Assembly: GCA_023422775.1 (NCBI GenBank) | Contig: JAFAGM010000071.1 | Location: 1 to 15,484, forward strand | Source of the DNA: Pseudomonadota bacterium | GTDB taxonomy: Bacteria; Pseudomonadota; Alphaproteobacteria; Rhizobiales; Xanthobacteraceae | DNA: 15,484 bases | Direction: 5' to 3' | Shown here: positions 8,030-14,065 of the stretch, piece after piece | Layout: the number at the start of each line of letters is the position of its first letter | Numbering within the stretch: the stretch's first letter is position 1 | Made by a program: the position numbers and the translations under genes | The notes under the pieces: model-generated | What the model saw: the letters and a program-made list of their open reading frames with translations, nothing else | Told to the model about the DNA's origin: nothing | Database searches by the model: none

Positions 8030-8046
8030 GGCTATTTCAATATCTG

Positions 8047-8052
8047 ATTGTA
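8047..8052 (-). promoter_or_regulatory. Candidate -10 box for the minus-strand polysaccharide operon
   Basis: On the minus strand this reads TACAAT, one base from the sigma-70 consensus, preceded by TGTGT. Transcription would start near 8040, leaving only about ten bases before the ATG at 8029. No matching -35 is present at the usual distance, so it is only a weak candidate. If real, it rules out the GTG start at 8056. Confidence 0.25.
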
Positions 8053-8140
8053 ACACACAGCCGGCGGCGCTTTGGGTGACGTTTGCCCGGAAAAGTAGCT
8101 ACCCCGAAAGAGTGACGTCAGGCCCATCGTTGCGCCGGCC

Positions 8141-8165
8141 GGGTGCCGCCCGGGTTACGGCACCC
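8141..8165. repeat. Inverted repeat, 8-bp arms
   Basis: GGGTGCCG at 8141-8148 pairs perfectly with CGGCACCC at 8158-8165 around a 9-base loop. It sits two bases left of a second palindrome in the divergent promoter region. It could be an operator or a leader hairpin; no T-run follows on either strand, so it is unlikely to be an intrinsic terminator. Confidence 0.6.
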
Positions 8166-8167
8166 AA

Positions 8168-8179
8168 GGGGGTACCCCC
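8168..8179. repeat. Perfect 12-bp palindrome GGGGGTACCCCC
   Basis: The 12 bases are perfectly self-complementary with no spacer. Lying immediately beside the 8141-8165 inverted repeat, it may be part of a composite protein-binding site. In a GC-rich genome a GC palindrome of this size can arise by chance, so function is uncertain. Confidence 0.55.
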
Positions 8180-8269
8180 GACGGTTCGTTGACTCCGCGC
8201 ACCGCCACCGACACGCTTCAGCAGCAGGGCGAGTTGAAACGTGACTAATCGGCGATCGTGAAACAGGGA

Positions 8270-8291
8270 CGGCCGTTTGCAACAACGGCCG
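8270..8291. repeat. Inverted repeat, 8-bp arms, about 140 bp upstream of the sugar operon
   Basis: CGGCCGTT at 8270-8277 pairs with AACGGCCG at 8284-8291 around the loop TGCAAC. The spacing and symmetry would suit a dimeric regulator, or a hairpin in the 5' leader of the plus-strand transcript. No T-run follows. Confidence 0.55.
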
Positions 8292-8432
8292 ACAAGCTTG
8301 CGCCTGCTCCGGCGAGACGGAGAATGTCCACGCGCCGAAGAAGAAGACGGCACGTTCCTTCTTGTTCGGCCCGGATACGGCGTGGAAACGGCCGCGGGCC
8401 GGCACGCGACACACGAACATAAGGCCGCTGAG

Positions 8433-9248
8433 ATGAAGACAGTTCTGTTCTGCGGCGGTCTCGGCACGCGTATCCGGGACGTGTCCGAAAGCATTCCGAA
8501 GCCGATGATTCCGATCGGGGACAAGCCGATCCTCTGGCATTTGATGCACTACTACAGCCAGTTCGGCCACAGGGACTTCGTTCTTTGTCTCGGCTACAAG
8601 GCATGCGTCATCAAGGAGTACTTCCTGAACTACAAGCCCCAGACCTATGCCGACTGCGTCGTCAACGGCTTTGGCAACCAGGTCGAGATCCTGGGCGACC
8701 CGGAGCAGGACTGGCGCATTGCGATGATCGACACCGGCATCTGGCGTAACATCGGCGAGCGGCTGTGGGCCGTACGCGAGCATGTCGCGGGTGAGGACAT
8801 GTTCCTCGCCAACTACAGCGATGGTCTTTCCAACGTCAATCTGGACGAATTGATCAAGGCTTTTCGCGCAAGCGACAAGGTCGCGTTGTTTACCGCGGTG
8901 CGGCCGTCGTTCAGCCTGCATCTGGTCGAGATGTGCCCCGACGGAAAGGTTGAGCGCATCCGAGCCAGTCAGGATGCAAACCTGTGGATCAATGGCGGCT
9001 TCTTCATCTTCCGCAAGGAGATATTCGACTACATGCGCGAAGGCGAGGAACTCGTCGAGGCTCCATTCAAGCGCCTGATTGAAGCCGACCAGCTCATGGC
9101 CTTCCGGCACGAAGGCTTCTGGCGACCGATGGATACGCTGAAGGACAAGCAGGTACTCGAGGACCTCGTAGAGAAAGGCACGATGCCATGGCTTCTCAAT
9201 CCGGCCCCCCGGAACGCCTCGATCGAGGCCCAAAGGAGGACTGGATGA
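8433..9248 (+). CDS. rfbF: Glucose-1-phosphate cytidylyltransferase-like sugar nucleotidyltransferase (divergent RfbF)
   Basis: A 271-residue cytoplasmic nucleotidyltransferase, close to the usual RfbF length of about 257. It carries the N-terminal signature CGGLGTR at residues 7-13, KPMIPIG at 23-29, the RfbF-like stretch KPILWHLMHYYSQFGHRDF at 31-49, LGYKACVIKEYFLNY at 53-67, YSDG at 128-131 with metal-ligand candidate Asp130, NGGFFIF at 187-193 and FWRPMDTLKD at 229-238 with Asp234. RfbF makes CDP-glucose from CTP and glucose-1-phosphate. The E-K-P motif normally just before the NGG motif is replaced by A-S-Q (178-180), so the substrate may differ. The ATG at 8433 is chosen by family alignment and an AAGG eight bases upstream; the frame is open to 8277 but that part is unlike the family. 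The stop overlaps the deacetylase start as ATGA. First gene of the plus-strand operon. Confidence 0.85.
   Translation: MKTVLFCGGLGTRIRDVSESIPKPMIPIGDKPILWHLMHYYSQFGHRDFVLCLGYKACVIKEYFLNYKPQTYADCVVNGFGNQVEILGDPEQDWRIAMIDTGIWRNIGERLWAVREHVAGEDMFLANYSDGLSNVNLDELIKAFRASDKVALFTAVRPSFSLHLVEMCPDGKVERIRASQDANLWINGGFFIFRKEIFDYMREGEELVEAPFKRLIEADQLMAFRHEGFWRPMDTLKDKQVLEDLVEKGTMPWLLNPAPRNASIEAQRRTG
9232..9239 (+). promoter_or_regulatory. Strong ribosome binding site fixing the PIG-L start
   Basis: AAAGGAGG lies five bases before the ATG at 9245, inside the last codons of the cytidylyltransferase-like gene. It selects 9245 over the earlier in-frame start at 9188 and, with the ATGA overlap at 9245-9248, indicates coupled translation. 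Confidence 0.85.
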
Positions 9249-9898
9249 AGCTCGTTGAACTCGCGGGTTCGGGCGAGAGCCTGTCTCTTCTTTGCATTGG
9301 CGCTCATTCGGACGACATCGAAATCGGCGCCGGCGCAACGATCCTTGGCTGGATCGCACGCGGCGTTCGTCTGGACGTGCACTGGGCGGTGTTGAGCGCC
9401 TGCGGTCCACGTGCCGACGAGGCCCGCGCTTCCGCCGAGGCATTTCTTTCCGATGCCGCAAGGTCGGTCATCGAGCTGGCCGAGTTCAAGGACGGCTTCT
9501 TCCCCTACCAGGGAGCCGACATCAAGACCTGGTTCGAGTCGCTGAAACGGCGCATTGCCCCCGACGTGATCCTCTGCCACTCGCGCGGCGATGCGCACCA
9601 GGACCATCGCGAGGTCTCGATGCTGACGTGGAACACGTTTCGCGATCATACGATCCTCGAATACGAGATACCGAAATGGGACGGGGATCTGAGCCAGCCG
9701 AACGTCTTCATCCCCGCCAGCAAGTCGCTGATGGAGCGCAAGGCGAAGCTGCTTTACGACCATTTCGGTACGCAACGGTCAAAGGACTGGTTCGACGCGC
9801 AAACCTTCATGGGCCTGGCACGGCTGCGGGGCGCCGAATGCCGGGCGCCGGACGGATTCGCAGAAGCCTTCCACGCAAGGAAGATCGTGGTGCAGTGA
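9245..9898 (+). CDS. PIG-L family deacetylase
   Basis: This 217-residue protein matches the PIG-L/LmbE family, zinc-dependent hydrolases that remove N-acetyl groups from GlcNAc-type sugars. The first metal motif reads GAHSDDIEIGAGAT at 19-32 (usually AHPDD), and the second, HQDH at 118-121 followed by Arg122, supplies the remaining zinc ligand. The segment PDVILCHSRGDAHQDHREV at 106-124 is typical of family members found in polysaccharide clusters. It is cytoplasmic, with no signal peptide. Its place between nucleotide-sugar genes suggests that it deacetylates an activated sugar or a lipid-linked intermediate; however, no aminotransferase or acetyltransferase is in the window, so the acetamido sugar must come from elsewhere. 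The start is fixed by AAAGGAGG at 9232-9239. The next gene begins 14 bp after its stop. Confidence 0.9.
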   Translation: MKLVELAGSGESLSLLCIGAHSDDIEIGAGATILGWIARGVRLDVHWAVLSACGPRADEARASAEAFLSDAARSVIELAEFKDGFFPYQGADIKTWFESLKRRIAPDVILCHSRGDAHQDHREVSMLTWNTFRDHTILEYEIPKWDGDLSQPNVFIPASKSLMERKAKLLYDHFGTQRSKDWFDAQTFMGLARLRGAECRAPDGFAEAFHARKIVVQ

Positions 9899-9912
9899 GC
9901 AGGTGAGCAGTC

Positions 9913-10992
9913 ATGCGCGTAATGGTAACAGGACATCTGGGTTACATCGGAACCGTGATGGTTCCGATGCTGCTGCGGTCTGGCCACGAAGTGATCGGCC
10001 TCGACAGCAACCTCTATGAGAACTGCACCTTCGAGGCAGGAGGCAGCATCTCCCCCGTGCCACACATCCGCAAGGACATCCGCGACGTTGCGCGCGAAGA
10101 CCTTGAAGGCATCGAGGCCATCATCCATCTGGCCGCCCTGTCGAACGACCCGCTCGGAAACCTCCGCCCTGCCCTCACTTACGATATCAACCACCACGGC
10201 AGCGTGCGTCTCGCCACACTTGCCAAGGAGGCCGGCGTTCGGCGGTTCCTGCTGGCCTCCTCCTGCAGCAACTACGGGCAGGCCGGCGAGCTCATGCTCG
10301 ACGAGACCGGTGCACTGAACCCGGTCACAGCGTATGGCGCATCAAAGGTGCGTTCGGAGCGCGATATCTCCCCGCTTGCCGACAGCGGCTTCTGCCCGAC
10401 CTATATGCGCCCGGCGACCGCCTACGGCCTCTCTCCACGAATCCGTTTCGACATCGTTCTCAATAATCTGGTGGCCTGGGCCGTTACCGGACGTCTTATC
10501 TATCTGAAGTCGGATGGATCGCCCTGGCGGCCGATCGTCCATATCGAGGACATTTCCAGGGCGTTCATTGCGGCGCTCGAAGCACCGGCTGACCAGGTCT
10601 TCAACCAGGCATTCAATGTCGGCCAAACCGCCCACAACTATCGCATCCGTGATATCGCCGCGATCGTCGCTGAAATTGTTCCAGGCTGCCGTCTCGAAAT
10701 CGCGCCCGATGCGGGTCCCGACAACCGGTCCTACCGCATCAACTTCGACAAGATCGCGCGCGTGTTGCCGGCGTTCAAGCCTCGATGGGATGTGCGGCGC
10801 GGAGCCGAACAGCTCCACGATGCCTATCGTCAGTCGAAGCTCACGCTCGAGGAGTTCGAGGGTCCGCGCTATCAACGCATCGGTCACATCCAGAAACTGA
10901 TTTCCGAGGGCATCCTCTCCAATGATCTGAGGCACTGCAGCGCCGCCGAGCCTGGCTCGGAACGCAACAAACTTGCTCGCGTCAATGGCTAG
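9913..10992 (+). CDS. Extended SDR NAD-dependent epimerase/dehydratase
   Basis: A 359-residue nucleotide-sugar enzyme with the NAD-binding motif VTGHLGYIG at 5-13, acidic Asp31 at the end of the second strand (favouring NAD over NADP), HLAALSNDP at 72-80, the catalytic serine region SSCSNYGQ at 116-123, YxxxK as Tyr141 and Lys145, and RPATAYGLSPRIRFD at 166-180. The C-terminal half binds the nucleotide sugar (RPIVHIEDISRAFIAAL, then DNRSYR.NFDKI). These features define the extended SDR family, which includes 4,6-dehydratases, 4-epimerases and 4-ketoreductases; I cannot tell which reaction it performs. Since no separate CDP-glucose 4,6-dehydratase is present, it may fill that role or act after it. 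The last 20 or so residues are a polar tail. AGGTGA precedes the start, and the epimerase gene follows after 14 bp. Confidence 0.88.
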   Translation: MRVMVTGHLGYIGTVMVPMLLRSGHEVIGLDSNLYENCTFEAGGSISPVPHIRKDIRDVAREDLEGIEAIIHLAALSNDPLGNLRPALTYDINHHGSVRLATLAKEAGVRRFLLASSCSNYGQAGELMLDETGALNPVTAYGASKVRSERDISPLADSGFCPTYMRPATAYGLSPRIRFDIVLNNLVAWAVTGRLIYLKSDGSPWRPIVHIEDISRAFIAALEAPADQVFNQAFNVGQTAHNYRIRDIAAIVAEIVPGCRLEIAPDAGPDNRSYRINFDKIARVLPAFKPRWDVRRGAEQLHDAYRQSKLTLEEFEGPRYQRIGHIQKLISEGILSNDLRHCSAAEPGSERNKLARVNG

Positions 10993-11006
10993 ACCGGGGA
11001 CGATGC

Positions 11007-11585
11007 ATGATCTTCACCGAAACAAGGCTTGAAGGCGCCTTCATCATCGACCTCGATCGCAAGACCGACGAACGAGGCTTCTTCGCCCGTGCCTTCTGCC
11101 AGAAGGAGTTCCGCGACCATGGGCTGAAGCCTGTGATCGCGCAAGCCAACGTCGCCTCGAACGCAAGGAGAGGCACGCTGCGCGGGATGCATTTCCAGTA
11201 TCCACCGGCCGCCGAGAGCAAACTCGTGCGATGCACACGCGGCGCGATCCTCGATATTATCGTCGATCTGCGGCCCGAACGCCCGACCTACCTCGAACAC
11301 ATCTCCATCGAGCTGAACGAGGATAACATGACCGCGCTCTACGTGCCCGAGCGCTTCGCGCACGGCTATCAGGTGCTGCGCGACAACACGGACACGAGCT
11401 ATCAGGTCGGGGAGTTCTACACGCCGGACGCCGAGGGCGGGCTCCGTCACGACGATCCACGGCTGGGGCTCAAATGGCCGCTGCCGATCTCGGTGATCTC
11501 ATCGAAGGATCAGGCGTTCCGCCCGTTGTCTGAAATCGAGGACGAGGTGAAGCGCAGGATGTCGTTTGCGATGGCGCCTGCATGA
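11007..11585 (+). CDS. rfbC: dTDP-4-dehydrorhamnose 3,5-epimerase-like cupin
   Basis: A 192-residue RmlC/RfbC-family cupin; the usual length is 180-200. RmlC epimerises C3 and C5 of a nucleotide-linked 4-keto-6-deoxy sugar. All residues known to matter in the family can be matched: His62 in GTLRGMHFQ (57-64), Lys72, His119 in RFAHGYQ, Tyr132 in TSYQVGEFYTP (130-140), Tyr138 and Asp168 in SSKDQAF. This suggests an active enzyme acting on a 4-keto sugar. No RmlA, RmlB or RmlD accompanies it, and the neighbouring nucleotidyltransferase is of the cytidylyl type, so the substrate may be CDP-linked rather than dTDP-linked; some family members are also 3-epimerases only. GGGGA about ten bases upstream is a modest ribosome binding site. 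Confidence 0.9.
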   Translation: MIFTETRLEGAFIIDLDRKTDERGFFARAFCQKEFRDHGLKPVIAQANVASNARRGTLRGMHFQYPPAAESKLVRCTRGAILDIIVDLRPERPTYLEHISIELNEDNMTALYVPERFAHGYQVLRDNTDTSYQVGEFYTPDAEGGLRHDDPRLGLKWPLPISVISSKDQAFRPLSEIEDEVKRRMSFAMAPA

Positions 11586-11643
11586 TGGATCCCGCAAATG
11601 AGGCGCCTTGACTTTCTGGCAAGTCGAGGCCGGGAGGAAGGAC

Positions 11644-12990
11644 ATGTGGATCGTCGATACTGAACTGAAGGCGCGCGCGGATCAGAACAGGCCTATCCGT
11701 GTCGGGATCGTCGGCGCTGGATTCATGTGCCAGGGCCTGACCAATCAGATCGTCAACAGCACGCCCGGCATGAGGGTCGTCGCGATATCCAACCGGCGCC
11801 CCGAAAGGGCCGTCGCGGTGTTCGAATATGCGGGCCGCGAGGAGGTTATCCTCGCAGAGTCGCAGCTCAAATTCGACAATGCTGCCGCCCGCGCGCAGCC
11901 GGTGGCAACCGGGGATGCGATGCTGCTGGCACGCTCGCCGCATATCGACGTGATCGTCGATGTTACCGGTTCCGTCGAGTACGGCGCCCACGTCGCGCTT
12001 GAGGCTTTCAAGCACGGCAAGGATGTCGTGCTGATGAACGCCGAACTCGATGCCACCATCGGCCCGATCCTTCAGAGGTTCGCCGACCGGTATGGCGTCA
12101 TTCTTACCGGTTGTGAAGGCGACGAGCCGGGCGTGCAGATGAACCTCTATCGCTGGGTCAAGGGCCTTGGCCTCACGCCACGCCTGATGGGGAATGTGAA
12201 GGGCCTGCAAGATCCCTATCGCAACCCGACGACCCAACAGGGCTTTGCCGAGCGCTGGGGGCAGAACGCCACCATGGTGACCAGCTTCGCCGACGGTTCC
12301 AAGATCAGTTTCGAACAGAGCATCGTGGCGAATGCGACCGGCTTCAAGGTGCGCTCGCGCGGCATGTCGCGCGGGATGCAGTATACGGGCGACGTGCTCA
12401 AGATCGGGGAACTGTACGACGTCGAGGAACTGCGCCGGCTCGAAGGAGCGGTCGACTACGTGGTGGGGACGCCGTTGACCAAGGTCTATTGCCTGGCCGA
12501 GCATCCCGATCCCAAGCAGCAGCACTATCTGAACCTGTACAAGATGGGGCCGGGTCCGCTCTACTCGTTCTTCATCCCCTATCACCTGGTGCATTTTGAA
12601 GCGACGAACGCGATTGCGCGCGCGGTATTGTTCCGCGATCCGACCACCAGGCCGCTGGGCGGTCCCGTGGTCGAGGTCTGTGCAGTCGCCAAGCGCGATC
12701 TCAAGGCCGATGAGGTGCTCGACGACTACGGCATGTACATGACGTATGGGGAGGCCGTGAATGCCGATGAGATGAGCGCGGGCCGCTACCTGCCGGAAGG
12801 CCTGGTGAAGGACTGCCGGTTGAAGCGCCGGATCGCCAAGGACGCCGTGATTACCTACGACGACGTCGTGCTGCCACCCGGACGCCTGGCGGATCAGTTG
12901 CGGGCCGAGCAGTACCGCAGATTCCGCGGCGAGACGTGGCTCAACGAGTTGCTGACAGCCCCGCAGGTCAACGAGCCGGCGCACGTTTGA
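11644..12990 (+). CDS. Homoserine-dehydrogenase-like NAD(P)-dependent oxidoreductase with C-terminal SAF domain
   Basis: The 448-residue product has an N-terminal Rossmann fold with GIVGAGFMCQG at 21-31, then VAISNRRPERA at 46-56, DVIVDVTGSVEYG at 102-114 and VVLMNAELDATIGP at 128-141, resembling homoserine dehydrogenase and Gfo/Idh-type enzymes. The C-terminal part (about 345-415) resembles a SAF domain: AVAKRDLKADEVLDDYGMYM, then CRLKRRIAKDAVITYDDV. This architecture corresponds to the group described as predicted homoserine dehydrogenase with SAF domain (COG4091). Its chemistry is not established to my knowledge; association with nucleotide-sugar genes suggests it acts on a sugar or on a side-chain precursor. 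An upstream TTG at 11608 is in frame, but GGGAGGAAGG at 11632-11641 fixes the ATG at 11644. Last gene of the plus operon; no intrinsic terminator is visible in the 93 bp before the tRNA gene. Confidence 0.85.
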   Translation: MWIVDTELKARADQNRPIRVGIVGAGFMCQGLTNQIVNSTPGMRVVAISNRRPERAVAVFEYAGREEVILAESQLKFDNAAARAQPVATGDAMLLARSPHIDVIVDVTGSVEYGAHVALEAFKHGKDVVLMNAELDATIGPILQRFADRYGVILTGCEGDEPGVQMNLYRWVKGLGLTPRLMGNVKGLQDPYRNPTTQQGFAERWGQNATMVTSFADGSKISFEQSIVANATGFKVRSRGMSRGMQYTGDVLKIGELYDVEELRRLEGAVDYVVGTPLTKVYCLAEHPDPKQQHYLNLYKMGPGPLYSFFIPYHLVHFEATNAIARAVLFRDPTTRPLGGPVVEVCAVAKRDLKADEVLDDYGMYMTYGEAVNADEMSAGRYLPEGLVKDCRLKRRIAKDAVITYDDVVLPPGRLADQLRAEQYRRFRGETWLNELLTAPQVNEPAHV

Positions 12991-13083
12991 CAGGAGCAAT
13001 CGACGCGTTTGCCGTTGGACGTCATACGCGACGAAGCGAAAACCTCGCGGCGGCGCACGGTTTGGATGGGGGCTTGAAAGGCT

Positions 13084-13159
<76 letters not shown>

Positions 13160-13275
13160 GGATGCTTGGGTCCGGAGGAAGCCTTCGCGAGAGCGCGTCG
13201 TTTAGCAAAGCGACCCCGGGATGTCCAGCAAATGGGACGAAGTTTTCCCGGACTTTGGCGGCGCCCGGAAATGGC

Positions 13276-13301
13276 AAAAAGCCGCTGGATTCCAGCGGCT
13301 T
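13276..13301 (-). terminator. Intrinsic terminator of the Spy/CpxP-like gene
   Basis: On the minus strand AAGCCGCTGG pairs perfectly with CCAGCGGCTT (10 bp, 3-base loop, 13279-13301) and is followed at once by a T-run (TTTTT, 13276-13280). It begins 39 bp after the stop of the Spy-like gene. The plus-strand side lacks a T-run, so termination is one-directional and would also shield the tRNA gene from read-through. Confidence 0.9.
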
Positions 13302-13340
13302 CTGCCCGGTGTTGGGCCGATCCCGGATCCCCGCGGTCGA

Positions 13341-13934
13341 TCAGAGCCGCTCGGGCCCGCCCCGGTCCTGCCCGCTGTCCCGGTCATAGCGGTTCCGGTC
13401 GTAGCCGCGACGGTCGTGATCGCGGTCGAAGTCGCGATCCATGCCCATTTCGCGGTCGTGATGCCGCCAGCCTCCCCGGCCGCCGGCCCAGCGGTCCATG
13501 CGGGTCAGCACGGCGAGCCGGCGCTTCTGGCTGTCGTCCAGCGTCTTGTAGAGCGGGTCGGCCGCATCGGCGATCTTCTTCATGGCGGCCGCCATGGTCG
13601 CCATGTTGTCGGCATGGTCGCGCAGGCGCGTCACCGGATCGTTCGGCTTCTGGCCGGAATCGTCACGCGAAGAATTCATCCGCGCATTGGCGCGATCGAT
13701 CCGCAGCTTGGCGAGTTCCCTGACCGCGGTCTCGACCGGCGGCCACAGCTTTTCCTGGTCGGCGGTCAGCTTGAGGCCGGCATGAACGGCTGCGATCCGC
13801 GCGTCGGCAAAGGCCGCCCTGTCCTCCGGATTCATCCGCGAATGGCCGTAGCCCCAGTGACGATGCTGGGCATAGACCGCGGTCGAGCCGGCGATGGCGA
13901 GTACCGCGACCGCGGCGATAGCGAATTTCCTCAT
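13341..13934 (-). CDS. Spy/CpxP-like periplasmic protein (LTxxQ motif family)
   Basis: A 197-residue protein with a clear Sec signal peptide (MRKFAIAAVAVLAIAGSTAVYA, probable cleavage after residue 22). The mature part is mostly helical and has the LTxxQ signature LTADQEKLW at 56-64 and a degenerate second copy LDDSQKRRL at 132-140, as in Spy and CpxP, which are periplasmic stress proteins; Spy is an ATP-independent chaperone. The C-terminal 40 residues are a low-complexity tail of Asp-Arg units with Gly and Tyr (MDRDFDRDHDRRGYDRNRYD), probably disordered. The start is set by a strong CAGGAGG at 13940-13946, five bases upstream. It is a single-gene unit: a perfect terminator lies downstream and a large palindrome lies 57 bp or more upstream. 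Envelope stress control is likely from family knowledge only. Confidence 0.9.
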   Translation of the reverse strand: MRKFAIAAVAVLAIAGSTAVYAQHRHWGYGHSRMNPEDRAAFADARIAAVHAGLKLTADQEKLWPPVETAVRELAKLRIDRANARMNSSRDDSGQKPNDPVTRLRDHADNMATMAAAMKKIADAADPLYKTLDDSQKRRLAVLTRMDRWAGGRGGWRHHDREMGMDRDFDRDHDRRGYDRNRYDRDSGQDRGGPERL

Positions 13935-13990
13935 GCGAACCTCCTGTGAAAGGTTGCCTGAAGATGGGCCCCGCCCTGCGGGTCTTCAAC

Positions 13991-14030
13991 TTACCGATTG
14001 GAAAGGGAGCCTTCCCTTACCAATATGTAA
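13991..14030. repeat. 40-bp imperfect palindrome between dctM and the Spy-like gene
   Basis: From outside in, TTAC/GTAA (4 bp), a 2x2 internal loop, ATTGG/CCAAT (5 bp), an A-A mismatch, AAGGGA/TCCCTT (6 bp) and a GCCT loop. It lies 35 bp past the dctM stop and ends 57 bp upstream of the Spy-like start codon, both on the minus strand. No T-run follows on that strand, so it may be a poor terminator, an operator for the Spy-like gene or a dispersed palindromic element. Confidence 0.7.
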
Positions 14031-14065
14031 TCCCGGCCAATTTGATCCACCGCAATGCGAAGCCA

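Larger units (their letters stand above)
8030..8432. promoter_or_regulatory. Divergent intergenic region between the two polysaccharide operons
   Basis: These 403 bp separate the chain-length gene (minus) from the cytidylyltransferase-like gene (plus) and must hold promoters for both directions unless transcription enters from outside. I see no convincing coding sequence. Three inverted repeats (8141-8165, 8168-8179, 8270-8291) are listed separately. No good -35/-10 pair is visible for the plus strand: TTGACT at 8189-8194 lacks a matching -10. No ops/JUMPstart element was found. Confidence 0.6.

Noticed and set aside
8277..8432. N-terminal extension of the cytidylyltransferase-like protein from 8277
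   Set aside because: The 52 extra residues are unlike any nucleotidyltransferase, and the family begins at the ATG at 8433.
8118..9461. 447-codon open frame on the minus strand opposite the cytidylyltransferase-like gene
   Set aside because: The plus-strand gene has clear family motifs; the antisense product has none and spans the intergenic region.
12991..13083. Terminator for the plus-strand sugar operon or for the tRNA
   Set aside because: No stem of more than about five base pairs followed by a T-run was found on either strand.
13202..13231. Possible tRNA promoter on the minus strand (TTGCTG, 18 bases, TGCTAA)
   Set aside because: Both boxes deviate from consensus, and such matches are frequent; kept only as a note.
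13221..13310. Possible small plus-strand protein beginning MSSKWDEVFPDFGG
   Set aside because: Its next codons are the stem of the intrinsic terminator, and it then continues antisense to the Spy-like gene; no ribosome binding site precedes it.
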